Shown in pieces: positions 34,850-43,766 of a stretch of DNA of 64,000 nucleotides. Position numbers and translations under genes: made by a program. The notes under the pieces were generated by a model. The model saw only the letters and a list, made by a program, of their open reading frames with translations. It was not told where the DNA came from and made no database searches. The first letter of the stretch is position 1. Every line of letters begins with the position of its first letter. The stretch spans positions 2,170,001 to 2,234,000 of the forward strand of contig NZ_CP084712.1 of assembly GCF_023822045.1 (NCBI RefSeq), in the 5' to 3' direction. Source of the DNA: Sphingopyxis sp. USTB-05. GTDB lineage: Bacteria > Pseudomonadota > Alphaproteobacteria > Sphingomonadales > Sphingomonadaceae.

Positions 34850-35976
34850 TGGCGCGCGCGGCTGTCCGTCGGCGGCCGCGCCACGCCCTCAAGCTGTGGC
34901 ACCGCTGGTTCGGCCTGATCGCCGCGCTTTGGCTGGCGCTGCTGGCTGCGACCGGTATCGCGGTCACTTTCTATGACGAGCTCGACAGCGCGCTGAATGC
35001 CGACTGGCGGACGGTGCCCGCGTCGGACAAGGCTGCGCCCATCGACCTTGCCGTAAAGGCGGCCGAGCGCGCGCTGCCCGGCTTTGCGCCGAACATGATC
35101 GAACTGCCGGGCCATGCCGGCGACAGCCTGTGGATGATGGGCCGCGCGCCCGTCGACGGGGCGCCGCGCCCGATACAGGTCTTCGCCGACCCCCGCGACG
35201 GATCAATCCTCGGCTGGCGCGAAAGCGGCGCGATCAAATTCGACCGGCGGCATGCGATGGACATCGTTTATGGCCTTCACATCGACCTGCTCGCGGGACC
35301 GTGGATGATGTGGTTTTTCGGGCTCGTCTCGCTGCTGTGGGTGATCGATCACGTCGTCGCGGTCGCCCTCTCCTTTCCGAAGGGCATGCACTGGCTGCGC
35401 GCCTTTCGCACCGGGGGGAGGCGCGGCAGCCTGAAGCGCCTGTTCCACTCGCACCGCGCATGGGGGCTCTGGTTCCTGCCAGTGACGCTGGTGCTCGCCG
35501 TTACGGGCGTCACGCTGGCATGGCCCGACGACAGCCGCGAGGCCGTCGCCCTTGTCTCGCCGATCACCGGACGGCTGCATGAAAGCATGGCCGATGTCCC
35601 AGAGATCCCGCCAGCGATCGACGTCGATATCGCGATCGGACGTGTCGTCGGCAAAAGCGGCGAGCCGGTACATAGCGTCCGCCTCTTCCCCGATCATGGC
35701 GTGTATGCCGTCCGCACATTCGACGCGCGCGACCGCGACGATCAGGGGCGGCTCTGGACCTATGTGGCGATGGATGACGGGCGGATCGTCGGCACGCGCC
35801 ACGACAATGGCGTAACCGCGGGCGACCAATTCTTCGCCTGGCAATATCCGCTCCATTCGGGAAAGGCTTTTGGCCTTGCTGGCCGCCTTTTGATCCTCGC
35901 CGGCGGCGTCGTGACGCTGTGGCTCTGTCTCAGCGGCCTAAAACTCTGGTGGCGCCGGCAGCGGCAATTGCTCTGA
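34849..35976 (+). CDS. PepSY-associated TM helix protein (PiuB-like)
   Basis: 375 aa with four membrane helices: one near residue 20-40 (LIAALWLALLAATGIAVTFY), two central (MMWFFGLVSLLWVIDHVV and LWFLPVTLVLAVTGVTLAW) and one C-terminal. Two periplasmic PepSY-like regions lie between them. It has conserved His in LKLWHRWFGL and LHIDLLAGP, as in PiuB/iron-uptake factors thought to reduce or process ferric chelates. The ATG overlaps the receptor's TGA by 1 nt, so it is coupled to it. Confidence 0.87.
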   Translation: MARAAVRRRPRHALKLWHRWFGLIAALWLALLAATGIAVTFYDELDSALNADWRTVPASDKAAPIDLAVKAAERALPGFAPNMIELPGHAGDSLWMMGRAPVDGAPRPIQVFADPRDGSILGWRESGAIKFDRRHAMDIVYGLHIDLLAGPWMMWFFGLVSLLWVIDHVVAVALSFPKGMHWLRAFRTGGRRGSLKRLFHSHRAWGLWFLPVTLVLAVTGVTLAWPDDSREAVALVSPITGRLHESMADVPEIPPAIDVDIAIGRVVGKSGEPVHSVRLFPDHGVYAVRTFDARDRDDQGRLWTYVAMDDGRIVGTRHDNGVTAGDQFFAWQYPLHSGKAFGLAGRLLILAGGVVTLWLCLSGLKLWWRRQRQLL

Positions 35977-36446
35977 ATGCCGTTTCGTCCGCAGTTGGCC
36001 ATAGCGGTCGGCAGCTTCAGAGGGCGAAACCGAAGAAGCGGACATTCGCGTTGCGATTTGGAGCTGTGGCCGAATGCGACCAATCCAAATCATTCTACAT
36101 TCGGCGGGTGCAGATCCGCCACCGACAGACGCGGACGTCGAAGCGCCGCAGGTCTGATAATGCGGTGCCATATGAACGTTCGACCGACATCAGGCGGCCG
36201 CGCGGTTCGCGGCAATGCCAATCGCATCCGGCTCCTCGATGATCGCACCTTCCCATGTGGCCCGGAGGCCTGTGCCCCCTTCTCTGGTGACGTTCGCTGA
36301 CGCGCCCTTGAGGCCTTGCGCAGAATGCTTTGAAGGTTTCCGCCCGACGCTATACGGGGACCGGATTGGTTGCTTCCATTGCATCGCGCTCGGCTTCCGC
36401 GCCCGGCCGTTCGTATAAAGGCAGATCGCCAGGATTTTGAATTACA
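35977..36446. other. 470-bp region without a supported gene
   Basis: Short frames on both strands exist but none has a ribosome site or recognisable domain. The best are a 67-codon plus frame (36215-36418) with two CxxC pairs and a 64-codon minus frame (36384-36190). It may hold remnants of a lost gene. No repeat or promoter was evident. Confidence 0.5.
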
Positions 36447-37277
36447 ATGAATTATCGCCATTCCTTCCATGCTGGCAACAGCGCCGACGTCGTAAAGCAC
36501 AGCCTGCTGATTGCCCTAGTGCGGGCCTTGCAGCAAAAACCGGGCGCGCTGACCCTGATCGACACCCATGCCGGTTGCGGGCTGTATGACCTTGGCGGCG
36601 ACGAGGCCCGACGCACCGGCGAGGCCACACAGGGCGTGGTGCGGGCCTTTGCCGACGCGAACCCCTTGCTGGACGACTACCGCGCCGCCGTACGGACGGT
36701 GAATGCGGTGGCCGAGCCTCGCTTCTACCCCGGATCGCCGCGATTTCTGGCGCAGCTTCTGCGTCCGCAGGATTTTCTGATCCTGAACGAGAAACATCCC
36801 GACGACGCTTATGCCCTGCGCGGCGCGATGCGCGACACATCCGCCGCCGTGCATCAGCGCGACGCCTACGAGCTTTGGCTGGCGATGTTGCCGCCCCGCA
36901 CCGCGCGCGGCGTGGTGGTCGTCGACCCGCCGTATGAGCAGACCGATGAACGCGCACGTATCACCGCCACCCTCGCAGCGGCCCACCGCAAATGGGCGCA
37001 TGGCGTGACGGTGGTCTGGTATCCGTTGAAAGACCGCTCCACGCATACGCGTTGGAAGCAGCAGTTACGCAAGCTCGGCATCCCGAAATTTCTGGTGGTG
37101 GAGCATTGGTTGTACGACAGTGATCAGCCAGACATCTATAACGGCGCGGGCCTCTTTATCATCAACCCGCCCTACGCCTTCACCCAGGCGCTGCCGCCTC
37201 TGCTGGAAGCCCTGCGCGCGGCGCTGGCGCCGGAGGGGCATAGGGGAGCGATCACCACCGATTGGTTGGGCGATTAA
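36447..37277 (+). CDS. rlmJ: 23S rRNA (adenine(2030)-N6)-methyltransferase RlmJ
   Basis: 276 aa. The protein opens with the family start MNYRHSFHAGNSADVVKHS; the methyltransferase motif IV DPPYEQ is present, as is the later INPPYAF. RlmJ methylates A2030 of 23S rRNA. Length and order match the E. coli family fully. It stands alone between two stretches without real genes, in a region that also holds a pseudogene, which suggests an acquired or relocated gene; codon use looks a little less GC-extreme than around it, judged by eye. Confidence 0.95.
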   Translation: MNYRHSFHAGNSADVVKHSLLIALVRALQQKPGALTLIDTHAGCGLYDLGGDEARRTGEATQGVVRAFADANPLLDDYRAAVRTVNAVAEPRFYPGSPRFLAQLLRPQDFLILNEKHPDDAYALRGAMRDTSAAVHQRDAYELWLAMLPPRTARGVVVVDPPYEQTDERARITATLAAAHRKWAHGVTVVWYPLKDRSTHTRWKQQLRKLGIPKFLVVEHWLYDSDQPDIYNGAGLFIINPPYAFTQALPPLLEALRAALAPEGHRGAITTDWLGD

Positions 37278-37403
37278 AATAGGCCCTCAACTTCTTCTTC
37301 TCGCAGAGGAGACATTGCCGGGCTTCAGCTTGCAAAGAAATTTGGTCACGCTGAAATTGGAACACGGCTTTCACGCTGGATGCCAATGCTCCAGACGATT
37401 GGC

Positions 37404-37724
37404 TTAGTCGCCGTTGGCATCAACCATGAAGACCGTCGGCTTGCCGCGAGAAGCCGGGTCCCATCCCGCCGACAATGCCGCTCGCACCCCTCGCGAGGCT
37501 ATCGCATCGTTGATGTGCGAACGCCCTTTCGGCAATCCTTTCAACAGGCGCCTTGGCGTCGGAAATTCCAGCACGGCTTCGCGTGGCATATCTCTCTGGC
37601 GCAAGGCGACCGTCATGCCCTTCCAGCCTTCGGAAGAGGACAGTTGGGGCTCACTCAGGAGTTCCCAGTCATATTTGACACCATCGAGTTCGACGGTGCC
37701 ACCGCGGCCGTGCATGTGAAGCAT
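37404..37724 (-). CDS. Conserved-looking small hypothetical protein
   Basis: 106 aa, soluble. It contains a possible compact beta domain (TVELDGVKYDWELLSEPQ) and an RRLLKGLPKGRSH segment, with a charged C-terminus. ATG 37724 has AAGGG 7 nt upstream. No recognised family. It is orphaned between rlmJ and the pseudogene. Confidence 0.65.
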   Translation of the reverse strand: MLHMHGRGGTVELDGVKYDWELLSEPQLSSSEGWKGMTVALRQRDMPREAVLEFPTPRRLLKGLPKGRSHINDAIASRGVRAALSAGWDPASRGKPTVFMVDANGD

Positions 37725-37921
37725 AGGATGCCCTTAGCATGTTAGGCGCGGCGCTCCAGTCGGTTCATATCATCGGCTACCGGAATGTTTAGCGGCCGAG
37801 ACTGCGCCGCTCTCCTGGAGATGGCCCACAGGCTGGCCTCGGCGCGCATGTCCTCCAGCGTGCTTGTCCTTCAGATTCCAGCCTTTAAGGATGAGGGAGC
37901 CGCACATCCGGGGGGAAGTTT

Positions 37922-38280
37922 ATGCGACGTCGCATCTATGCTTTGATCACTCTGTCGATCCTCGGCGCGGCGCCCGCGCGCGCCGAACGATGGCATTATG
38001 CTTAAAACGAAGGGCTGTGGCAGGTCTTCTATGACAAGGACAGCCCTCGCGATACCGGCAATGGCGTCAATTGGGTCGATGTCTTCGCCCGCTCGAAAAC
38101 GGGCGCATCATTCTTGCCCGGCACACCGGGCCCTATGGAGACATTCAGAGTGCCTGGAAGCAATTCAGGATCGCGGGTTTTGCGAACCGCGACGTCAATT
38201 TGATGATCCCTGCGGACACCGGCTATTTCCATGATCAGCTTTCGAAAGCCTATGAACTCTATGACCAGCTCTGCGTCTGA
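37922..38280 (+). pseudogene. Broken gene for a small exported protein (nonsense codon plus frameshift)
   Basis: The frame from ATG 37922 encodes a signal peptide (IYALITLSILGAAPARA) and reaches RWHYA before a TAA at 38003-38005. The same frame then continues sensibly as NEGLWQVFYDKDSPRDTGNG to about 38093. From there the sensible reading shifts frame near the A run at 38093-38100 and continues as NGRIILARHTGPYGDIQSAW to the stop at 38278-38280. Restoring one base at each place gives one protein of about 118 residues. Two independent lesions argue for a decayed gene rather than sequencing error. Confidence 0.75.
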
Positions 38281-38292
38281 CCGAACATTTCC

Positions 38293-38784
38293 ATGATGAG
38301 CGCAGCCACCTTCGCCATCGTTCCGGCTTTTCTCCGCTTCGATGTCGGCGCAGTCGGCCTGGAAATGGGCGGTGCGCACGGCGACTATGCACGTCTGGAA
38401 CGATGCATCGTAGCTCCCCTGCTCGCGATTAGCGGCCAGCCCATCACAAGCTCGGCGGGCAACCTCGGTGCGCTGAAAGGCAGACTGCTTGTTGTCGACG
38501 CAGAAGACGGAAACGTCGAGTGGAATGGCAGCATCCGGCGCAGCGCGATTTCGAACTTTGCCTCCGATGCGGCAGATTATGTCGTGCACATCGACCTGAC
38601 CACGTTGGCCTTCGACCGGCTCGCCCAGCTGATGACGATCGGCAGGACTCTGTCCGGCCTGTCCCTCGATTTCCAGAATATCGACGGACCGCTGAACGAC
38701 GATCCGCTCGACCGACCGATCCCTTGGGACGACGTCCAATACCCTCACGTCGCCCTGACCAACTTCACGTTGCGCTGGACTTAG
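38293..38784 (+). CDS. Hypothetical protein
   Basis: 163 aa, acidic and Leu-rich, no signal peptide. The C-terminal half looks natural (ISNFASDAADYVVHIDLTTL, SLDFQNIDGPLNDDPLD). There is no clear ribosome site before ATG 38293, and the start may be the remnant of a longer gene. A long minus-strand frame covers the same DNA but has a less protein-like composition. No family recognised. Confidence 0.4.
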   Translation: MMSAATFAIVPAFLRFDVGAVGLEMGGAHGDYARLERCIVAPLLAISGQPITSSAGNLGALKGRLLVVDAEDGNVEWNGSIRRSAISNFASDAADYVVHIDLTTLAFDRLAQLMTIGRTLSGLSLDFQNIDGPLNDDPLDRPIPWDDVQYPHVALTNFTLRWT

Positions 38785-38965
38785 CCTCTGGAATGGCCGG
38801 TTGCGGAGCGGCGGCTTTTGGGCCTTGGCAAGGTAAGGAGCGGCCCTCCGGGTCGATCAAGTCATCCGAGCCCCCACCTCAATGCCGGCGTGAAAGCCGC
38901 GTCAGTGTCACCAACCAATCCCCCCCTGAACCTGGCCAAGCAACTCATATTCATCAAGGGAATGG

Positions 38966-40006
38966 CTAGTTTGGCGTCAGGATCATCTTGAGAGCGCCGC
39001 CATCGCGCGCATCGAACAGCGCATAGGCTTCGGCTCCTTGGCTCAACGGCATGCGATGGCTGACATATTTCTCGGGCTTCAATCGTCCTGATTGTACCAG
39101 CGGGAACAGGGTCGGCAGTTCTTCGGGAACCGAGCAGGTGCCCGCGCGGAAGGTCAGGCCGGCGGCAAAGAAGCGTTCGAGCGGGAAGGCATAGCGGCGC
39201 GACTGCTGCACCCCGATCACCGACACCGTTCCGCGCGCGCGGACAAGGCGCAGCGCAAGATCGACCGTCTCGTCGCGCCCGACGACCTCGATCGCACAGT
39301 CGAGCTTACGGCCTTTGGTGGCCTCGCGGATCGTCTCGACCGCTTCCCTCGGATGCAGCGCGATAGCGCCCGCTTCTTCGGCAAGCGCGCGACGTTCAGC
39401 TATGGGGTCGATCGCATAGACGACATGCGCGCCCATGACGAACGCGCTTTCAACCGCCATCAGGCCGATCGGACCAAGACCGATCACCGCCACGCTGCTG
39501 CCCGGGACGATGTCGGCATTTCGCGCGCCAAACCAGGCGGTGGCGAGCGCGTCGGTCATCAATAGCGCCTGTTCCTCCGACACGCCGTCGGGGATCAGCA
39601 CCGCATTGGCGTCGGCAGCGGGTACGCGCACCGCCTCCGCCTGCGACCCCTGCAGCTTTGCCGAAAGACCGTAGCAGGAGCCCATGCCATATTCGCAGAG
39701 ATTGACGATCCCGGCGAGGCACCACCGGCACGATCCGCAACCGACCGCCGCCGGGATCATGACCTTGTCGCCAACCTTCAGCCGCGACACGCCGCGCCCG
39801 GTCTCGACAACCTCGCCCACCGCCTCGTGCCCGACACAGAAGCCGACGTCCTCTGAAAAGCCGTGGCCGTGATAGATGTGCAGGTCGCTGCCGCATATCG
39901 CGCAGGCGGTGACCTTGACGATCGCGTCGCGATCCGACTGCGGCGTTGGGTCATCCATGCTTTCGTACCGGATGTCGTGTGAGCCGTAATAGCGAAGGGC
40001 TTTCAT
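38966..40006 (-). CDS. Zinc-dependent alcohol dehydrogenase (MDR superfamily)
   Basis: 346 aa. Catalytic zinc region ACAICGSDLHIYHGHG and GHEAVGEVV; structural zinc loop with four Cys in CGSCRWCLAGIVNLC; nucleotide-binding GLGPIGLMAVE. Such enzymes oxidise secondary alcohols or polyols with NAD(P). It is the last gene of the APH-kinase/SDR/acyl-CoA-dehydrogenase operon, so it likely acts on an intermediate of the same catabolic route. Confidence 0.9.
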   Translation of the reverse strand: MKALRYYGSHDIRYESMDDPTPQSDRDAIVKVTACAICGSDLHIYHGHGFSEDVGFCVGHEAVGEVVETGRGVSRLKVGDKVMIPAAVGCGSCRWCLAGIVNLCEYGMGSCYGLSAKLQGSQAEAVRVPAADANAVLIPDGVSEEQALLMTDALATAWFGARNADIVPGSSVAVIGLGPIGLMAVESAFVMGAHVVYAIDPIAERRALAEEAGAIALHPREAVETIREATKGRKLDCAIEVVGRDETVDLALRLVRARGTVSVIGVQQSRRYAFPLERFFAAGLTFRAGTCSVPEELPTLFPLVQSGRLKPEKYVSHRMPLSQGAEAYALFDARDGGALKMILTPN

Positions 40007-40027
40007 GATCTTGGCTTCCCTTCCCGC

Positions 40028-41254
40028 TCAGCGCCGGTTCGCGGCAACATATTCGGCGATCTTTTGTTTGCCGAGCTGCGACATGTGCACTTCTTCGGGG
40101 CCGTCGGTGAGGCGGACGTAGCGATTGAGCGTGAAGAAGTAAGCGACCGGCGTATCCTCGCTGACCCCCATGCCGCCATGCGCCTGAATCGCGCGGTCGG
40201 ACACGGTCTGCGCCATCGTCGGCGCGACGACCTTGATCGCGGCGATCAGATCCTTCGCCTGCTTGTTTCCAAATCGGTCCATCGCGTCGGCGGCCTTGAG
40301 CGTCAGCAACCGCGCCATTTCGACCTCGCAAAAGCTTTTCGCGACGTCCTGACGGATGCTGCTCTGGTCGGCCAGCTTCTTGCCGAAGGCGACGCGGCTG
40401 TCGACGCGCCGCGCCATATATTCAAGCGCGCGCTGTGCCTGCCCGATCGAGCGCATACAGTGGTGGATGCGCCCCGGCCCGAGGCGCCCCTGCGCGATCT
40501 CGAACCCGCGGCCCTCGCCAAGGATCAGATTTTCCTTCGGTACGCGGACATTATCGAAGCGCAGTTCGGACTCGCCGCCGGGCGAGTTATGCGATCCGAA
40601 TACCGTCTGGTGGCGGACCACCGTCACCCCCGGCGTGTCGCGCGGAACGAGAATCTGCGAATGCTGCGCATGGCGCGGCGCATCGAAATCGGTCTTGCCC
40701 ATCACGATGAAGATGTCGCAGCGCGGGTGCATCGCGTTCGATATCCACCATTTGCGGCCGTTGATGACATAATCGTCGCCGTCGGGGATGATCGACAGTT
40801 CGAGGTTGGTCGCGTCGGACGATGCGACCTGCGGCTCGGTCATCACATAGGCCGAACGGATTTCGCCATTCAGCAGCGGCTTCAACCATTTCTCCTGCTG
40901 CTCGGGTGATCCGAATTTCGCGAGCACCTCCATATTGCCCGTGTCGGGCGCCGAGCAATTAAACACCTGGCTCGACCAGGGCACACGTCCGAAAATCTCG
41001 GCCAGCGGCGCATATTCGAGGTTGGTGAGCCCCGGCGACAACTCGCCATATTCGTGCGGCAGGAACAGGTTCCACAGCCCCTGTTCGCGCGCCTTTGCCT
41101 TCAGCGCCTCCATCCCCGGCCATTCCTGCCAGCGATTATCCTGGTCATGAACGAAGTCGTAATAAGCCTGCTCGTTCGGATAGATATGCTCGTCCATGAA
41201 GGCTTCGATCTGCGCGATAAGCCCGGCGACCTTGTCGCCATATTCGAAATTCAT
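40028..41254 (-). CDS. Acyl-CoA dehydrogenase (ACAD10/11-like)
   Basis: 408 aa. Typical blocks: [20 protein letters not shown] for FAD and substrate contact, [20 protein letters not shown], and [19 protein letters not shown] near the C-terminus. It introduces a double bond in an acyl-CoA using FAD. ATG 41254 has GAAAGG about 8 nt upstream. It lies two genes downstream of an APH-like kinase; the same pair forms the fused ACAD10/11 proteins, which handle 4-hydroxyacyl-CoAs. Confidence 0.93.
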   Translation of the reverse strand: MNFEYGDKVAGLIAQIEAFMDEHIYPNEQAYYDFVHDQDNRWQEWPGMEALKAKAREQGLWNLFLPHEYGELSPGLTNLEYAPLAEIFGRVPWSSQVFNCSAPDTGNMEVLAKFGSPEQQEKWLKPLLNGEIRSAYVMTEPQVASSDATNLELSIIPDGDDYVINGRKWWISNAMHPRCDIFIVMGKTDFDAPRHAQHSQILVPRDTPGVTVVRHQTVFGSHNSPGGESELRFDNVRVPKENLILGEGRGFEIAQGRLGPGRIHHCMRSIGQAQRALEYMARRVDSRVAFGKKLADQSSIRQDVAKSFCEVEMARLLTLKAADAMDRFGNKQAKDLIAAIKVVAPTMAQTVSDRAIQAHGGMGVSEDTPVAYFFTLNRYVRLTDGPEEVHMSQLGKQKIAEYVAANRR

Positions 41255-41268
41255 CTGTTTGCCTTTCG

Positions 41269-42006
41269 TTAGAGGGAGAGCCCGCCATCGACGATGAGTG
41301 TGTGGCCGGTGACATAGGAAGCGAGCGGCGAGGCAAGGAAGATCGCGGCGCCCGCCATGTCCTCGGGCGTACCCATTCGCCGCTGCGGGATGTGGGCGAG
41401 CGTGCCTTGCAGCCGCTCGGGGTTCTGCGTCGTGACCTTGGTCAATTTCGTATCGACCAACCCCGGCGCCAGCCCGTTGACGCGGATGCCGTCGGCGGCG
41501 AACGCCTGCCCCAGCGTCTTGGTCAGGCTGATCGCGCCAGCCTTCGACGCGGCATAGGCGGGGTTGCCAATATTCGCCTTCAGCCCGGAGATCGAGCTGA
41601 CGATGACGATTGAGCCGCCCGCGTCGGCGAGCTGCGCACGGAACTTGCGCGAGATATGCATCAGACTGTCGAGATTGACCGCCATGACGCGATCCCAACC
41701 CTCGCGCTCGAACTCGCCGCGGCGATAGACGACCGTGCCCTGACAAAGGATCAGCACGTCGAGCCCGTCGAAGGGCAATGCTGCCACCTGGATCGCATCG
41801 GGATCTCCGACATCGACGCAGGTGTAACCGAGCCCACCGAGGTCCGATCCGTCCGCCGGGTCGTAATCGGTCGCCGCGGCACGGGTGCCCCAGACATGCA
41901 CCTCGGCGCCCCGATCGCGAAAGCCGTGCGCGACACCATTGCCGATGCCGCTCGATCCGCCGACGACCAGCACCCGCCGGCCAGTGAAATCGGTATCGTC
42001 TTTCAT
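41269..42006 (-). CDS. Short-chain dehydrogenase/reductase
   Basis: 245 aa classical SDR. Cofactor motif [11 protein letters not shown], catalytic Ser in IVIVSSISG and YAASKAG with the catalytic Tyr and Lys. The usual NNAG is replaced by LCQGTVV, an atypical form. ATG 42006 has AAGGA with 6 nt spacing; ATGs at 42009 and 42012 are too near the site. It sits between the kinase and the acyl-CoA dehydrogenase and probably oxidises a hydroxyl intermediate. Confidence 0.9.
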   Translation of the reverse strand: MKDDTDFTGRRVLVVGGSSGIGNGVAHGFRDRGAEVHVWGTRAAATDYDPADGSDLGGLGYTCVDVGDPDAIQVAALPFDGLDVLILCQGTVVYRRGEFEREGWDRVMAVNLDSLMHISRKFRAQLADAGGSIVIVSSISGLKANIGNPAYAASKAGAISLTKTLGQAFAADGIRVNGLAPGLVDTKLTKVTTQNPERLQGTLAHIPQRRMGTPEDMAGAAIFLASPLASYVTGHTLIVDGGLSL

Positions 42007-42016
42007 CATCATTCCT

Positions 42017-43045
42017 TCAGCTGATGCGGCGCAGCGCGCGGTCGAACAGGTCGAGCGTGTGGGCGTGGAGGCGGTCGCCGGTTTCTTTCGGAGCCTTGCC
42101 GGCAGAGGCCCGTGCGTGCGTGCCCTCCAGGATGATCCCGAGCTTGTAGCAGGCGAGCACGACGTACCAGTCGAGTGCGGCAAGGTCGCGGCCGCTGACT
42201 GCGGCATAGTGCGCGACGAGCGCATCGGGGGTCGCAAATCCCTCCCAAGGCGTGATCGCGACGTCGGTCGCGCGAGGCGTGTCTCCTTCGGGCCAGGTTG
42301 CAAGCAGCCAGCCGAGGTCGAGCAAGGGGTCGCCGATCGTGCTTAGTTCCCAATCGACCACCGCCGCCAGATCACCGCTGTCGGGGCGGACCATGACATT
42401 GGCGAGATGGAAATCGCCATGGATGATGCCGGGACGGAAGTCCGCCGGGCGATGCGCATCGAGCCAATCGGCGACGCGCTCGACGCCCGGGATGGCGGCG
42501 GGACCGGGCCAGCCGGGAAGGTCGGCATAGCTGGCAAGCTGCGCCTTCCAACGCCCGACCTGCCGTTCGAGATAATTGTCGGGCTTGCCAAAGCCGTCGA
42601 GCCCGACCGCGCGATAGTCGATGGCGCCGAGCGCGGCGATCGCCTCGACCATCGACAGGCCGATGCGGTGGCGGACCGCCGCATCGGTCGCATGCAGCGC
42701 AGGCAATCCCTGCGTCGGGTTGAAACCTTCCACAGGCTCCATCAGGTAAAAGGCGACGCCCAGCACATCCTCTTCGTCGCACGCCGCAACGAGGCGGGGG
42801 TGCGGGACCGCGGCGCCGCGGAGCGCCGCGAGCACGCGCGCCTCGCGCCGCATCGTCTCGTTCGAATTGGGGCGCGGCACCGGCGGCGGGCGGCGGAGCA
42901 CATAGTCCGCATCGCCGCGGCGAAAGCGCATCAGGATATTCTGGGTACCGCCCGACAGCAGTCGCGCGTCCAGGATCGACCCGACACCGATCCCCTCTCC
43001 ATCCATCCAGCGTTCAAGCGCCGCAAGATCGACATTTTCCACCAA
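42017..43045 (-). CDS. APH-type phosphotransferase family protein (ACAD10/11 kinase-like)
   Basis: 342 aa. Kinase-like fold with LSGGTQNILMRFRRG, YVLRRPPP, catalytic loop IIHGDFHLANVMV and DWELSTIGDPLLDLGWLLA with the metal-binding Asp. It resembles the N-terminal kinase domain of ACAD10/11, which phosphorylates 4-hydroxyacyl-CoA. That activity would explain the acyl-CoA dehydrogenase two genes on. First gene of the operon, divergent from a TetR gene across a palindrome. Confidence 0.88.
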   Translation of the reverse strand: MVENVDLAALERWMDGEGIGVGSILDARLLSGGTQNILMRFRRGDADYVLRRPPPVPRPNSNETMRREARVLAALRGAAVPHPRLVAACDEEDVLGVAFYLMEPVEGFNPTQGLPALHATDAAVRHRIGLSMVEAIAALGAIDYRAVGLDGFGKPDNYLERQVGRWKAQLASYADLPGWPGPAAIPGVERVADWLDAHRPADFRPGIIHGDFHLANVMVRPDSGDLAAVVDWELSTIGDPLLDLGWLLATWPEGDTPRATDVAITPWEGFATPDALVAHYAAVSGRDLAALDWYVVLACYKLGIILEGTHARASAGKAPKETGDRLHAHTLDLFDRALRRIS

Positions 43046-43065
43046 TCATTGCCCTATCGATGATT

Positions 43066-43083
43066 CATCCATCCAGATGGATG
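43066..43083. promoter_or_regulatory. Perfect 18-bp palindrome, likely TetR operator
   Basis: CATCCATC-CA-GATGGATG lies between the divergent kinase (start 43045) and TetR (start 43120) genes. Position and symmetry fit an operator controlling both. Confidence 0.7.
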
Positions 43084-43119
43084 GTATTGACGGGCCTGGA
43101 TGTCAATGGCATTTGCCCG

Positions 43120-43758
43120 ATGATGAAGGCGAAAAATGATCCGTTACCTTTGGCTTCGGTTACGCTGATGAAATCAGTCGCGTTGCGGCTTTTTGCCGAA
43201 CGCGGAATCGACGGCGTTACCTTGCGACAAATTGCTGAAGCGCTGGGGAGCCGGAATCATTCCGCGCTGACCTATCATTTCGGCTCCAAGGAAGCGCTGA
43301 TTCGCGAATTGATCGTCGATGGCGCGATGGAGATCGACATCCGTCGGAACGCCGCGCTCGACCGCGCGAATGCGGCGGGCGGGCCCCATAGCGTCCTCGA
43401 GGTCATGGAGATACTCGTCGAAACGTCGATCGATCCCGATCCGCCGGCGTGGGGAGAATGCTACAACCGCTTTGTCGTGGGGCTGCAAGTATCGAACCGT
43501 GCATTGTTCATGAACGCGCTCGCGGGACGCTGGAACTCGGGTTATCAACGCTGCCTCGATGCCGTGCGAACGCTGAAGCCCGATGTCGCCCCGGACATAT
43601 TGAACCAGCGGCTTGTATTCATGGGCGGCGCGATCAGCGGAATATTGGCGGGACGCGAAACCGAACTCGCCGACAAGTCCCGAGATCATCCGATGTGGTC
43701 GCATCCACAGACACTGCATCGCGTGGCGGAGGCTCTTGCGGCAATTATTGACGGCTGA
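43120..43758 (+). CDS. TetR/AcrR family transcriptional regulator
   Basis: 212 aa. The N-terminal helix-turn-helix is VTLRQIAEALGSRNHSALTY followed by HFGSKEALIREL. The rest is helical ligand-binding domain. The ATG at 43120 starts 36 nt after the palindrome; a GTG/ATG upstream would read through it. It probably represses the divergent catabolic operon, with a CoA thioester as effector by analogy. It converges on the acyl-CoA ligase gene with 8 nt between stops. Confidence 0.9.
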   Translation: MMKAKNDPLPLASVTLMKSVALRLFAERGIDGVTLRQIAEALGSRNHSALTYHFGSKEALIRELIVDGAMEIDIRRNAALDRANAAGGPHSVLEVMEILVETSIDPDPPAWGECYNRFVVGLQVSNRALFMNALAGRWNSGYQRCLDAVRTLKPDVAPDILNQRLVFMGGAISGILAGRETELADKSRDHPMWSHPQTLHRVAEALAAIIDG

Positions 43759-43766
43759 TCGCCCTT

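Noticed and set aside
36215..36418. 67-codon plus frame with CAEC and CFHC pairs
   Set aside because: The two CxxC pairs suggest a zinc ribbon, but there is no ribosome site and the opposite strand is equally open.
38029..38748. 239-codon minus-strand frame in the gene-poor stretch
   Set aside because: It covers both the pseudogene and a plausible plus-strand frame, has no ribosome site, and its composition is Asp/Arg/Val-skewed like an antisense shadow.
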